In this document: positions 46,728-54,102 of the stretch, in pieces
How positions within the stretch are numbered: the first letter of the stretch is position 1
How the letters are laid out: every line of letters begins with the position of its first letter
Assembly (NCBI RefSeq): GCF_004339575.1
Contig: NZ_SMFV01000001.1
Location: forward strand, 111,119-175,118
Reading direction: 5' to 3'
From: Phorcysia thermohydrogeniphila
Lineage (GTDB): Bacteria; Aquificota; Aquificia; Desulfurobacteriales; Desulfurobacteriaceae
DNA length: 64,000 nt
Made by a program: the position numbers and the translations under genes
The notes under the pieces: model-generated
What the model was told of the DNA's origin: nothing
Database searches by the model: none
The model's input: the letters and a program-made list of their open reading frames with translations, nothing else

Positions 46728-47096
46728 TTAGCCTTCAATTCCTCTCTCCGTTACTCGTCCAGAGAAGTTTGCTATGTAGAGTTCTTCTCCGTCTGGGTCT
46801 GTTAAAAGGTCTGGAAGTTTTGAAATGCGGAATCTCCTCTCTTTCCTAAGACAGACTTCCCCTCCGCACTTACAGCACTTAAGGGAGAAGGGCTCGGGTT
46901 CGCCCCCAAAGAAGTGGATATATGGTTTAGGGCCATCTCCTTTGTCGGCTAAGTAAACGACACCTAAGAGCTTTCCAAGATGGACAAAAGTCTTTGTTAG
47001 CTTTATACGGACTTGTGAAGCTTGTTTAGGCAACTTTCCCCAATGGAACTTTTCGTAAAGTTCAATTGCTTTATTGAGTTCCTCTTTCTTACTCAC
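46728..47096 (-). CDS. Small zinc-ribbon-like element protein
   Basis: 122 residues from GTG47096 (AGAGG upstream). A CCKCGGEVC cluster in the second half may bind zinc; the first half is helical and basic (KQASQVRIKLTKTF). No family recognised. Confidence 0.6.
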   Translation of the reverse strand: MSKKEELNKAIELYEKFHWGKLPKQASQVRIKLTKTFVHLGKLLGVVYLADKGDGPKPYIHFFGGEPEPFSLKCCKCGGEVCLRKERRFRISKLPDLLTDPDGEELYIANFSGRVTERGIEG

Positions 47097-47099
47097 TTT

Positions 47100-47378
47100 C
47101 TACCTCTTTACGAGTTTTGTAACGAGATAGGCTACAGAGGCCCCAATAATGGCTTTCCCTATTTCTTCGGTAACTTCTGCCACGTCTTTCAAAAAGGATT
47201 TTTCTTTCCCAATTGATGCACAGACCTTGGGGTCTATCTTGCCCTGTTTAGCTAAGTCAAAGCATTCCTTTTGATTTTTGAACGCAAGTTCTTTCTCTTT
47301 ATCCTCTTCAAGCTTCTTTCCCAAGAGAATTCCCGCTCCACCTACGGCCAAAAGGCCAGCTATCGCTAACGGCAACAT
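47100..47378 (-). CDS. Small element protein with two membrane segments
   Basis: 92 residues: hydrophobic N-terminus (LPLAIAGLLAVGGAGILLG), a charged middle with two cysteines, and a C-terminal amphipathic/membrane helix (IGKAIIGASVAYLVTKLV). Probable membrane or virion-lipid protein. Confidence 0.62.
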   Translation of the reverse strand: MLPLAIAGLLAVGGAGILLGKKLEEDKEKELAFKNQKECFDLAKQGKIDPKVCASIGKEKSFLKDVAEVTEEIGKAIIGASVAYLVTKLVKR

Positions 47379-47381
47379 CGC

Positions 47382-47759
47382 TTACCTCTTTCTAAGCAGG
47401 AGTAACGCTACAAGTGCCCAAGGTAGGTATTTTTCAAGATTTACTTTGTCTTTCTGTGGCGTAGGTGCAGGCCTTGAAGGATAGTATTGAGCTACTTCTA
47501 AGCTTGAATAGGAATGTGGTGGCTGAGGCGCAGGGGCAGGTGCAGAAGGATAACGGTTCTGGTACATTTTTGAGTAAGTGTCTATGTAGTTATCTGCCGC
47601 AACTGCTGCACTTGCGAAAGTTCCGCCAATAGCTTTTCCTGCCGCCGAGATAGCGCTTTTCCCTATCCTTTTTACTGTTTTCCCAACTTTCTTGACTGCG
47701 TGCTTAACTTTTTTGAAAACTTTCTTAAACCCCCCGAATAATCCAAGCTCGTAAACCAT
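47382..47759 (-). CDS. Cationic amphipathic, membrane-anchored element protein
   Basis: 125 residues. The N-terminus is a repeated Lys-Val-X-Lys amphipathic helix (FKKVFKKVKHAVKKVGKTVK) resembling membrane-active peptides, followed by a Gly/Ala segment, a Pro/Tyr-rich linker and a C-terminal helix (PWALVALLLLRKR). It could be a membrane-remodelling virion protein. It follows the transglutaminase-like gene by 11 bases. Confidence 0.65.
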   Translation of the reverse strand: MVYELGLFGGFKKVFKKVKHAVKKVGKTVKRIGKSAISAAGKAIGGTFASAAVAADNYIDTYSKMYQNRYPSAPAPAPQPPHSYSSLEVAQYYPSRPAPTPQKDKVNLEKYLPWALVALLLLRKR

Positions 47760-47770
47760 CTCTCACCTCA

Positions 47771-48679
47771 TCACCATAGGGCATATACCACTGCACCGCC
47801 GGCAATTAACGCCCACCAAGGGAAGCTTCCTTCTTTGTGAGCTCCTTTTGTCGTTTTTTCTACCGCCTTTGTTGTTGTGATGTGTCTCTGTAGTGAGCTT
47901 GTATGCCTGACAGGCCTTACAGGACGGTCAGCTCTTGCAGGATGGTAAGGACGGAGAAGAGGTTTATGATGTGGCTTGTAATGCTTTCGTTGGCAAAGCT
48001 TATTTGGACTTGGAATAACACGACCGTTCGGACATACAAGAGGTGCACATGGATGCCTTGCGGTTAGCACGCACTTGCCTTCCTTGCGGGCAAGAAAAAG
48101 AGTAGCGTGGTAATTAGGAACGTTCTTGGGACGATTGTAATGCATGTGAAGGAAGTACCAGCTTTTAGGGCGGTGTATTACTCCGCCGCCAAGTTCAAAA
48201 ACTTCTTTTTTTGTTGTATCCACTTCTATCCATCCTCTATTAGGGTTAAAAACTTCGGTAACTACGTGCCCCCAGCGTTCGTTGACCTTTTTGATTTTGA
48301 TACGTGTGTTAAGGCCAACAGCCCTAAGCAGTGATGCAGTTAGGACCGCAAAATCGTCGCAATCGCCTATACCGTACTCCAGCGTCCGAACGGGGCTTTG
48401 GAATACTTCCGTGCGTGGCGGGTCGTTGACGTACTTGACGTTTCTTCTTACGAACTCAGCAATGCGGGCTATATAGCAGTCGTAGTTTTTCTCTTTACAC
48501 GGCCTAATTATTCCAGCTACAAGGGAACGGATACGAGGGTGGAGTGCATACTCACGGGAGAGCTCCTCTAAGATAGCTAAGCTCTGGTCGTTAGAGGTAA
48601 GGCGTATCCTGTAAGCCTCTGGAAACTTTGAAACCTTCTCAGGTTCTACTCCTAAGCTGGCCAGTTTCCCGTAGTCCAC
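47771..48679 (-). CDS. Transglutaminase-like cysteine protease-fold protein
   Basis: 302 residues from GTG48679, chosen because GGGAGGG lies just upstream. The transglutaminase-core triad is visible: Cys in GIGDCDDFAVL, His in WGHVVTEVF and Asp in WIEVDTT. A Pro/His/Arg-rich linker leads to one C-terminal membrane helix (WWALIAGGAVVYALW). First gene of the long minus-strand operon. It may cross-link or cleave virion or wall proteins. Its ribosome-binding site is buried in a hairpin. Confidence 0.85.
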   Translation of the reverse strand: MDYGKLASLGVEPEKVSKFPEAYRIRLTSNDQSLAILEELSREYALHPRIRSLVAGIIRPCKEKNYDCYIARIAEFVRRNVKYVNDPPRTEVFQSPVRTLEYGIGDCDDFAVLTASLLRAVGLNTRIKIKKVNERWGHVVTEVFNPNRGWIEVDTTKKEVFELGGGVIHRPKSWYFLHMHYNRPKNVPNYHATLFLARKEGKCVLTARHPCAPLVCPNGRVIPSPNKLCQRKHYKPHHKPLLRPYHPARADRPVRPVRHTSSLQRHITTTKAVEKTTKGAHKEGSFPWWALIAGGAVVYALW

Positions 48680-48708
48680 GCTACCCTCCCAATCGGGGGA
48701 AGGGTAGC
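48680..48708 (-). promoter_or_regulatory. Hairpin sequestering the ribosome-binding site
   Basis: In the message, GCTACCCT pairs with AGGGTAGC (48708-48701 with 48687-48680), extended inside by CCC/GGG around GATT. The GGGAGGG Shine-Dalgarno lies inside the stem, which ends at the base before GTG48679. The structure should block translation until opened by heat, a protein or antisense pairing. Confidence 0.65.
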
Positions 48709-48717
48709 ACGGAAAAA

Positions 48718-48790
48718 TGCACGTTTTGCTAAGTTTTGCACGTTGACGTGCAAAAAAGTGAATTACGTGCAAAAAAGAACAATTCGTGCA
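48718..48790. promoter_or_regulatory. Operator array of five TGCACG half-sites at 19-bp spacing
   Basis: TGCACG at 48718 and 48737, and its reverse complement CGTGCA at 48747, 48766 and 48785. Same-orientation sites are exactly 19 bp apart. The two central ones form a perfect palindrome (48734-48755, 10-base arms, 2-base centre). The array lies in the leader/promoter region of the minus-strand operon. Confidence 0.7.
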
Positions 48791-48860
48791 TAGGTATTAC
48801 AGATTCCGCAGTTGGTATTAAAAGGTGCTAAGCGGGCACGATGGACCATCAGGGTGAGTG

Positions 48861-50648
48861 TTACGCTCCGACGGTTTCAAAAAGAGGGAGCTCCATTGCA
48901 GGATTCAAGGCCTTTAGAAATCTTCTTAGCTTTTCTTCACTCCAAAGAGGTAACGAGGAATCTAAGCTATCGGCATTGGCCTTGATGGCTTCTCTCACCT
49001 TTTTCACTGAGCCCGCTCTTGCGTAGTGGAATTTTCGGCCAAGTGAGTGAGCTAAGGAGCTCCACATAGGAGCTGTTTTCTTAAACTCATCCGTTCCGCC
49101 TAAGAAGAGGCCTCTAATTTGAGGGTAGCTAATAAGGACTTCTTTGACCTCTTCAACGGACATTCCATCTTGGACGGCCAAATACCACGGGAATGGTATA
49201 TAACGGAGCTCCTTCTCCAGCCAATAGATAGAGAGCTCCAGAGAACGCATTCCGCCGCCTACAACGTCCGGGAGAACGGCCAAATAAGGAAGGTGGAAGG
49301 CTTCGGCTATCTTGATGGCCTTCTCCAAGTTCCGTCTATAGCGGTCTGCATCAAATTCTTTCCCTTTAAGGAAGTCGCCGTAAGCTCCGTTGTCAAAACC
49401 CCATCTTTCAGCGGGATAGGGTCGTATTGGCTTTTCTATGAACATTCGGCCTATTCCGTATTTCTGGAAAAGTCTTACAAGTCGTGAGCTCCTCGTGTCG
49501 CCTGTAAGCACTACAGGCCTTTTTTGCTTTTCAATCTTCCATTTCAGAAACGGATTGAGATGCAAAATACCATCTTTGACATTGTAGAGAATGAAACTTC
49601 CGTGAGCTCCCTTCCCGTCAGGATGGATAGGATAGTCAACGAGTATCACGTTCCAAACAACAATGTAGTAAATTCCTCCCTTAAGAGCCTTTTCCAGTTC
49701 CTTAATCATCAAGTAGAAGAGGGGAAGGGGTTTTCTGCCCTCAAGGACTCTCTTCCCGTGAAAGCGTTTAATCGTCTCCCATGCTACACGGATACGCTCA
49801 AAGCCGTCTTCAAATACCACATTAAGCTTGGCTTTACTTTTTTCAAAAGGAAGTTCCAACATTTTAGCCTTCTCCTTTGCTTTTTTTATGAGCTCGTTTG
49901 CTTTTTTTATGAGCTCGTCCAAGCTGTAATCTACGTGGAATCTTCCCGGAACTGCCTTGTCTAACTCTCTCATCTCTTTTAGTCGTTTTTGGGAAAAAGG
50001 GTCTCCTCCTAATGCTTTCTGAATTACTTGAACGATTTCTTTTCTTGATAGAAAGCAGGGGTAGCAACCTACTCTTTCAAAATCCTGATAGAGGGGATTT
50101 AAGGGGACGCCTCTTTTACGTAGTTCCCTAAAGACTTCTTCTTTTGTGAGGTCCTTAATGGGGTAGTAGAAAAGGATGTCAAAAGGATACTTTTCCCCGA
50201 ATCTCGTTTTTTGACCAGCTTTCAGTAGAAAATCTTCTGTGTTCCTCCGAGCAATGCTTTCCTCTTTCCTAATCCCTATCCAGACTTCCGCCAACCTAAA
50301 GGGAAAAGAAAAGTAAAAGCTCTCATAGAACTTTCTTTGAGCTTCCGTCTTTAGAATCTGGGTGCAATATCTTCTGCGTGGAGAGGGGAAAACTCCCTTT
50401 TTTCTAATCAGAGCGGGAAGGCCTCCCTTAAAAGCCTCTATCCTATGGATTCTGATAGCAAAAAACCTTTCTAATTCCTCCAAGTATCTGTAAGTTTCCG
50501 GATGTTCCCACTTTGTATCGCAAAAGACTGGAACTACAGGAACATCCGTGTCTTTGTACTTCTCCAGCGCAAGGGCTAATGTTAGCGTGCTATCTTTCCC
50601 GCCTGAAACAGACACAAAACAGACCCTTTCAAAGACAAAAGAGCTCAT
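48861..50648 (-). CDS. PAPS-reductase-like PP-loop enzyme fused to DpdA/TGT-like transglycosylase domain
   Basis: 595 residues. Residues 1-240 are a PP-loop ATPase of the PAPS reductase/DndC type: SGGKDS (15-20), FCDTKWEHPET (42-52), Cys95, and C195-x2-C198. A duplicated linker and an unassigned part (275-370) follow. From about 378 comes a TIM-barrel-like domain with LTGDTRS, FDNGAYGDF, VLPDVVGGG, AVQDGM, LFLGGTDEFK and SLDSS, the pattern of phage DpdA-like relatives of tRNA-guanine transglycosylase, which swap guanine for 7-deazaguanines in DNA. The fusion points to modification of the element's own nucleic acid. Confidence 0.8.
   Translation of the reverse strand: MSSFVFERVCFVSVSGGKDSTLTLALALEKYKDTDVPVVPVFCDTKWEHPETYRYLEELERFFAIRIHRIEAFKGGLPALIRKKGVFPSPRRRYCTQILKTEAQRKFYESFYFSFPFRLAEVWIGIRKEESIARRNTEDFLLKAGQKTRFGEKYPFDILFYYPIKDLTKEEVFRELRKRGVPLNPLYQDFERVGCYPCFLSRKEIVQVIQKALGGDPFSQKRLKEMRELDKAVPGRFHVDYSLDELIKKANELIKKAKEKAKMLELPFEKSKAKLNVVFEDGFERIRVAWETIKRFHGKRVLEGRKPLPLFYLMIKELEKALKGGIYYIVVWNVILVDYPIHPDGKGAHGSFILYNVKDGILHLNPFLKWKIEKQKRPVVLTGDTRSSRLVRLFQKYGIGRMFIEKPIRPYPAERWGFDNGAYGDFLKGKEFDADRYRRNLEKAIKIAEAFHLPYLAVLPDVVGGGMRSLELSIYWLEKELRYIPFPWYLAVQDGMSVEEVKEVLISYPQIRGLFLGGTDEFKKTAPMWSSLAHSLGRKFHYARAGSVKKVREAIKANADSLDSSLPLWSEEKLRRFLKALNPAMELPLFETVGA
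49876..49917. repeat. Tandem 21-bp duplication in the linker of the fusion enzyme
   Basis: Two perfect adjacent 21-base copies (49876-49896 and 49897-49917), each containing GAGCTC and encoding a seven-residue unit ELIKKA(N/K). In frame, so it lengthens a charged helix between domains. Confidence 0.85.
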
Positions 50649-50702
50649 TATTTCCCCCAGATAAGCTTTAGAGGATGGCCAGACTTGACAATTACTTATT
50701 TG

Positions 50703-51005
50703 TTACTTACAAGGGAGTTTCACCCTGCTTTCCTTCTTTGAATAGTTGAACCCCAAAACCTTGTAAGAAACGGAATTAAGAACCGTTTTCCCTTCCCTCG
50801 TGGGTGCATGGCTCTTGTTCACAACTCTTGGGAAAAACCTCCCGAATCCCCGGAAAGTGATTGCGTAGTCTTCATGTAACACGGCTCTTTTCACTTCTTC
50901 TAAAAAGTCGTTAATCATTGTCTCTATTTGCTCTTGCGTGAGCTCCTTCCACAACGGTCTTTCTTTTAACCGCTTAGCTATGTCCCTCCTCGTGAGTGTA
51001 ATCAT
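50703..51005 (-). CDS. HU/IHF-like DNA-bending protein
   Basis: 100 residues. HU-family pattern: TRRDIAKRLKER, FLEEVKRAVLHEDYAITFRGFGRFFPRVV, and a beta-arm region with HAPTREGKTV. The C-terminal part is slightly longer than HU. Its ATG overlaps the stop of the IS110-type gene (ATGA), so it is probably made together with that recombinase and may shape its synaptic complex. Confidence 0.85.
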   Translation of the reverse strand: MITLTRRDIAKRLKERPLWKELTQEQIETMINDFLEEVKRAVLHEDYAITFRGFGRFFPRVVNKSHAPTREGKTVLNSVSYKVLGFNYSKKESRVKLPCK

Positions 51006-52261
51006 CTCTTTCTCCCCTTTTTCTTCTTCTTACCCCTTTGCTCCTCTAACTGCTTAACATTTCGCCTAAGCTCCTCTCTCGTGAGAGGGCTTATCAAGTC
51101 CTCTAAGCTCGCCTCAAGGAGCTCCGGGGTGAACTTCTCACCGTGCTTAAGACAGTAGTACATCACCCGCAAGTATTTCACAGAGAACTTATGAAAAGCC
51201 TTCTTAAAAACTCCTCCAGTCTTAAGCAAGTAATAACGGAAGTAATCGGCCGCAACGTTCTTTACGCTATCTCTCTTAAAGAGCTGACACACCATAAACA
51301 TTTCACGGCGAACAAGCCTGTTAGAGTTCACTTTTTTCTTGTAGTTAACCGACGTCCCGCTTTGGTTTTCTTGTTTCGTAAATCCCATGAACTTGATAAA
51401 GGCCTTCCAATTGGGAAATCTCCTAATGTCTATATAACTTGCCTTTAAGGTCAAGGCTCTACTTTTTCCTATGCCCGGAAAACTCATCAAAATTTCAAGG
51501 TCTCTCTTTATGGAGGGTTTCTCTGAAAGCAGTTCCAGCCGCTCTTCTACTTGTTGCTTTTGTCTAAGTAGTAATTCCAAAATTTGCATTTCGGAAGTTA
51601 ACTCTATCAAAAGCTCCTCTTGGATTGCCGAAAAGGGAGTAAAGTTCTCGGCAAGCTCTCTTAAACGAGATAGGTTTTTAGGGTTTTCAAGTCTGTTCTT
51701 TGTAAAGTTTTCATACTCGTGGGGGAATAGAACAGCTATGCACTGGCGTATTCTGTTTATGGATTTCTGAATTGTCTTCTCTATTCTTACTTTTCTTTGG
51801 GTTAAGAACCTTAAGGTATAGGCATCATAGTCAAGGGGAATAACAGGGACAGGAAGAGCTCCAATGATGGCCAAAAGGCGAGCATCATAGTAGTCGTTTT
51901 TGCTTGGGGTAGAGAAGAGCTCTCTTGCGGCCTTTAGCTTTTTTCCCTCAACAAGGTAAAGTTCCGCTACATCTAAAAAGGTTTCAACGATGGGTAGAGA
52001 GTAACGGCCAGTTTGCTCAAAGTAGATTCTAATCTTCCTGTTGTCTGCTTTTTTGATGAGCTCCTCTTTGAAAGTTTTGAGTTCTGAATGATTTACTTTG
52101 TGCACCTGACCGTCAACGGCAAAGACAGAAAAAGTTGCCCCCACATCAACACCTATCACGCAAACACCAGAATTTTTGAAGGCATTGAGTATAATTCTCT
52201 CGGCAATGTGAAAAGGAGGTTTCCGTGTCTTCTGGAAGAGCTCCCACAACTCTACGAGCAT
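51002..52261 (-). CDS. IS110/Piv-family DEDD recombinase
   Basis: 419 residues from ATG52261 (GGGAGG six bases upstream). RuvC-like N-terminal domain with Asp in GVDVGATFSV, Glu in FEQTGRYS and Asp-Tyr-Tyr-Asp in KNDYYDARLLA, then a coiled coil. The C-terminal Transposase_20 domain has FPGIGKSRALTL and the conserved Ser in NQSGTSVNYKKK. Family members are bridge-RNA-guided transposases or Piv-type invertases. Translational coupling to an HU-like gene is unlike a simple IS. It may be a functional recombinase of the element. Confidence 0.92.
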   Translation of the reverse strand: MLVELWELFQKTRKPPFHIAERIILNAFKNSGVCVIGVDVGATFSVFAVDGQVHKVNHSELKTFKEELIKKADNRKIRIYFEQTGRYSLPIVETFLDVAELYLVEGKKLKAARELFSTPSKNDYYDARLLAIIGALPVPVIPLDYDAYTLRFLTQRKVRIEKTIQKSINRIRQCIAVLFPHEYENFTKNRLENPKNLSRLRELAENFTPFSAIQEELLIELTSEMQILELLLRQKQQVEERLELLSEKPSIKRDLEILMSFPGIGKSRALTLKASYIDIRRFPNWKAFIKFMGFTKQENQSGTSVNYKKKVNSNRLVRREMFMVCQLFKRDSVKNVAADYFRYYLLKTGGVFKKAFHKFSVKYLRVMYYCLKHGEKFTPELLEASLEDLISPLTREELRRNVKQLEEQRGKKKKKGRKR

Positions 52262-52436
52262 AACATTCCTCCCTTTGTGGGAGGGCAAGGAAGGCGGAGA
52301 AGTATACAGGGTAGGCTGGGTTTAGAACCCGCCTAATATTTTAGGTGTCCTGCCTCCCTTGCCCGTTGTTGTTAATTTACAACAATTATATTGCGAAATA
52401 TTTTAGATTCAAATCAAGCGCAAAATAGGAGGCCAA
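52262..52436. ncRNA. Structured non-coding region upstream of the IS110 gene (candidate bridge RNA) and ftsZ leader
   Basis: 175 bases between two divergent genes. GGGCAAGG (52283-52290) pairs with CCTTGCCC (52357-52364) and continues imperfectly inward. Inside, TAGGC (52312-52316) plus GGGTT (52318-52322) pair with AACCC plus GCCTA (52326-52335). A TTGTTGT/ACAACAA repeat follows (52366-52385). IS110-group elements encode their guide RNA in exactly this 5' position. AGGAGG before ATG52437 is the ftsZ ribosome-binding site. Confidence 0.5.
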
Positions 52437-53522
52437 ATGTTTGAAATAGCTGATGACACTTTCCAAGGCCCTGTAATTAAGGTCATAGGCGTCGGAGGAG
52501 GCGGAGGAAACGCAGTATCAAGGATGTTTGAACAAGGAATAGAAGGAGTTGAGTTCATTGCCATAAATACAGACGCTCAGGTTCTTTCCAAACTTCCAGT
52601 TCCCGTTAAGGTTCAGATAGGAGAAAAGTTAACCAAGGGGCTTGGAGCTGGAGGAAAACCAGAAATTGGAGAGCAGGCCGCCTTAGAAGATGAACCGAAA
52701 ATAAGGGAAATCTTAGAGAACTCCGATATGGTCTTCATTACAGCAGGAATGGGCGGAGGTACCGGAACAGGAGCTGCTCCAATAGTTGCAAAAATTGCTA
52801 AGGATATGGGAATCCTCACTGTTGGCGTTGTCACAAGGCCCTTTGATTTTGAAGGAAGGAAGAGGCACGAGTTTGCAGAGGCCGGAATAAAGAGGCTTAA
52901 AGAGTTCGTTGACACACTCATGGTAATTCCCAACCAGAAACTTATAACCGTAGCTCCTAAAGGCCTCAGCATAATAGATGCCTTTAAGCTTGCAGATAAC
53001 GTTCTCTACCAAGCGGTAAAGGGCATTACGGAAGTAATTACAAAGCCGGGGCTGATAAACTTAGACTTTGCAGACGTTAAGACGGTAATGCAGAGCGGCG
53101 GATACGCGTTAATGGGAACAGGAGAAGCTGAAGGGGAGGATAGAGCTCTCACCGCAGCAAGGAAGGCGATAGATAACCCACTCTTAGAGAACGTTCAGGT
53201 AGAAGGGGCAAGCAGGATACTCGTAAACATCACAGGAGGGCCGGACTTAACCCTTGACGAGGCTTACGCCGCCGCAGGACTTATAAAAGAGAGAGCCAAG
53301 AGGGACGACACCAACTTCTTCTTCGGCGTAACGGTGGACGAGGACCTTGAAGGGGTTCTTCAAGTAACGGTAATTGCTACAGGCTTTGACGAAAAGGGAA
53401 GACCTTTAAGGGGGTTCACGAGCTCCTACTCCTACTCCTACGGAACCGAAAAGGAGCAGGAGGACGCTTTCGGCATAGACATCAACAAGCTGCTTGAGAG
53501 CCTAAAAGAGGAAGAGGACTAA
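52437..53522 (+). CDS. ftsZ: Cell division protein FtsZ
   Basis: 361 residues, tubulin-like GTPase forming the division ring. [23 protein letters not shown], the signature [13 protein letters not shown], and [13 protein letters not shown] are present. The C-terminal peptide ends [14 protein letters not shown] and lacks the usual conserved (I/V)PxFLR-type tail, which may reflect a different FtsA/anchor interaction. It is monocistronic on this strand, convergent with pncA (4-base overlap). Confidence 0.98.
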   Translation: MFEIADDTFQGPVIKVIGVGGGGGNAVSRMFEQGIEGVEFIAINTDAQVLSKLPVPVKVQIGEKLTKGLGAGGKPEIGEQAALEDEPKIREILENSDMVFITAGMGGGTGTGAAPIVAKIAKDMGILTVGVVTRPFDFEGRKRHEFAEAGIKRLKEFVDTLMVIPNQKLITVAPKGLSIIDAFKLADNVLYQAVKGITEVITKPGLINLDFADVKTVMQSGGYALMGTGEAEGEDRALTAARKAIDNPLLENVQVEGASRILVNITGGPDLTLDEAYAAAGLIKERAKRDDTNFFFGVTVDEDLEGVLQVTVIATGFDEKGRPLRGFTSSYSYSYGTEKEQEDAFGIDINKLLESLKEEED

Positions 53523-54100
53523 CGAAGGTCATCCAGTGTAGCCTTTACTGCTCCTCTTAGGAGCATCTCCTCAACTGCCCTTTCTACGTCGCCGGGGTTG
53601 ACGTCCACTCCCCTTGAAGCGTCCTCCAAAAAGAAGACGGTATAGCCAAGGTTCAGAGCTCCCAGCACGGTGTTCTTTACGCAGTAGTCTGTAGCAAGTC
53701 CTCCGATGAAGAGCCTTTTTACGCCCCTTTCTTTTAAGAGGGAATGAAGGAGCGTCCCTTGAAAGCCGGAGTAGGCCTCAAGCTCAGGCCTATCTCCCTT
53801 GTTGATTATGAAAGTATCGGGAGGAAGTTTTAGGCCGTCGGCAAATGACGCTCCCTCAGTCCACTGAACACAGTGCTTAGGCCACAGTCCCCCGTTTTCT
53901 CTAAAAGAAACGTGGTTTTCTGGATGCCAGTCCCGAGTAGCAAAAATCGGTTGACCCTTAGAGGTAAAGAAGGCAATATACTCGTTTAAAGGCTCAACCA
54001 CCTCGTCACCCTTTGGAACGGGGAGAGCTCCCCCCGGTAGAAAGTCTTTTTGAACGTCCACGATTATAAGGGCATCATAGGGAGTAACTTTTACCTTCAT
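53519..54100 (-). CDS. pncA: Nicotinamidase
   Basis: 193 residues of the isochorismatase-like hydrolase fold. Catalytic Asp in [17 protein letters not shown], metal site [12 protein letters not shown], Lys in [15 protein letters not shown] and nucleophile Cys in [11 protein letters not shown]. Converts nicotinamide to nicotinate in NAD salvage. It is the last gene of the minus-strand run from plsX. Confidence 0.95.
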   Translation of the reverse strand: MKVKVTPYDALIIVDVQKDFLPGGALPVPKGDEVVEPLNEYIAFFTSKGQPIFATRDWHPENHVSFRENGGLWPKHCVQWTEGASFADGLKLPPDTFIINKGDRPELEAYSGFQGTLLHSLLKERGVKRLFIGGLATDYCVKNTVLGALNLGYTVFFLEDASRGVDVNPGDVERAVEEMLLRGAVKATLDDLR

Positions 54101-54102
54101 CG

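Larger units (their letters stand above)
38869..52261. mobile_element. Virus-like integrated element with IS110-type recombinase (boundaries inferred)
   Basis: A block of about 13 kb with no housekeeping gene between the DUF1786 gene and ftsZ. It holds an excisionase-like protein, a tyrosine recombinase, about 16 tightly packed small genes including holin, endolysin, lytic transglycosylase and transglutaminase-like genes, a base-modification-like fusion enzyme, an HU-like protein and an IS110 recombinase. The two arms begin at similar TGCAC palindromes. No terminase, portal or tail gene was recognised. The ends are set by gene content; no convincing att direct repeat was found. GAGCTC is about twice as dense here (52 hand-counted) as in the ftsZ-plsX region. 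Confidence 0.7.

Noticed and set aside
38868..52436. att-type direct repeats bounding the element
   Set aside because: No convincing identical repeat longer than about 9 bases was found at both ends by eye; the given boundaries rest on gene content.
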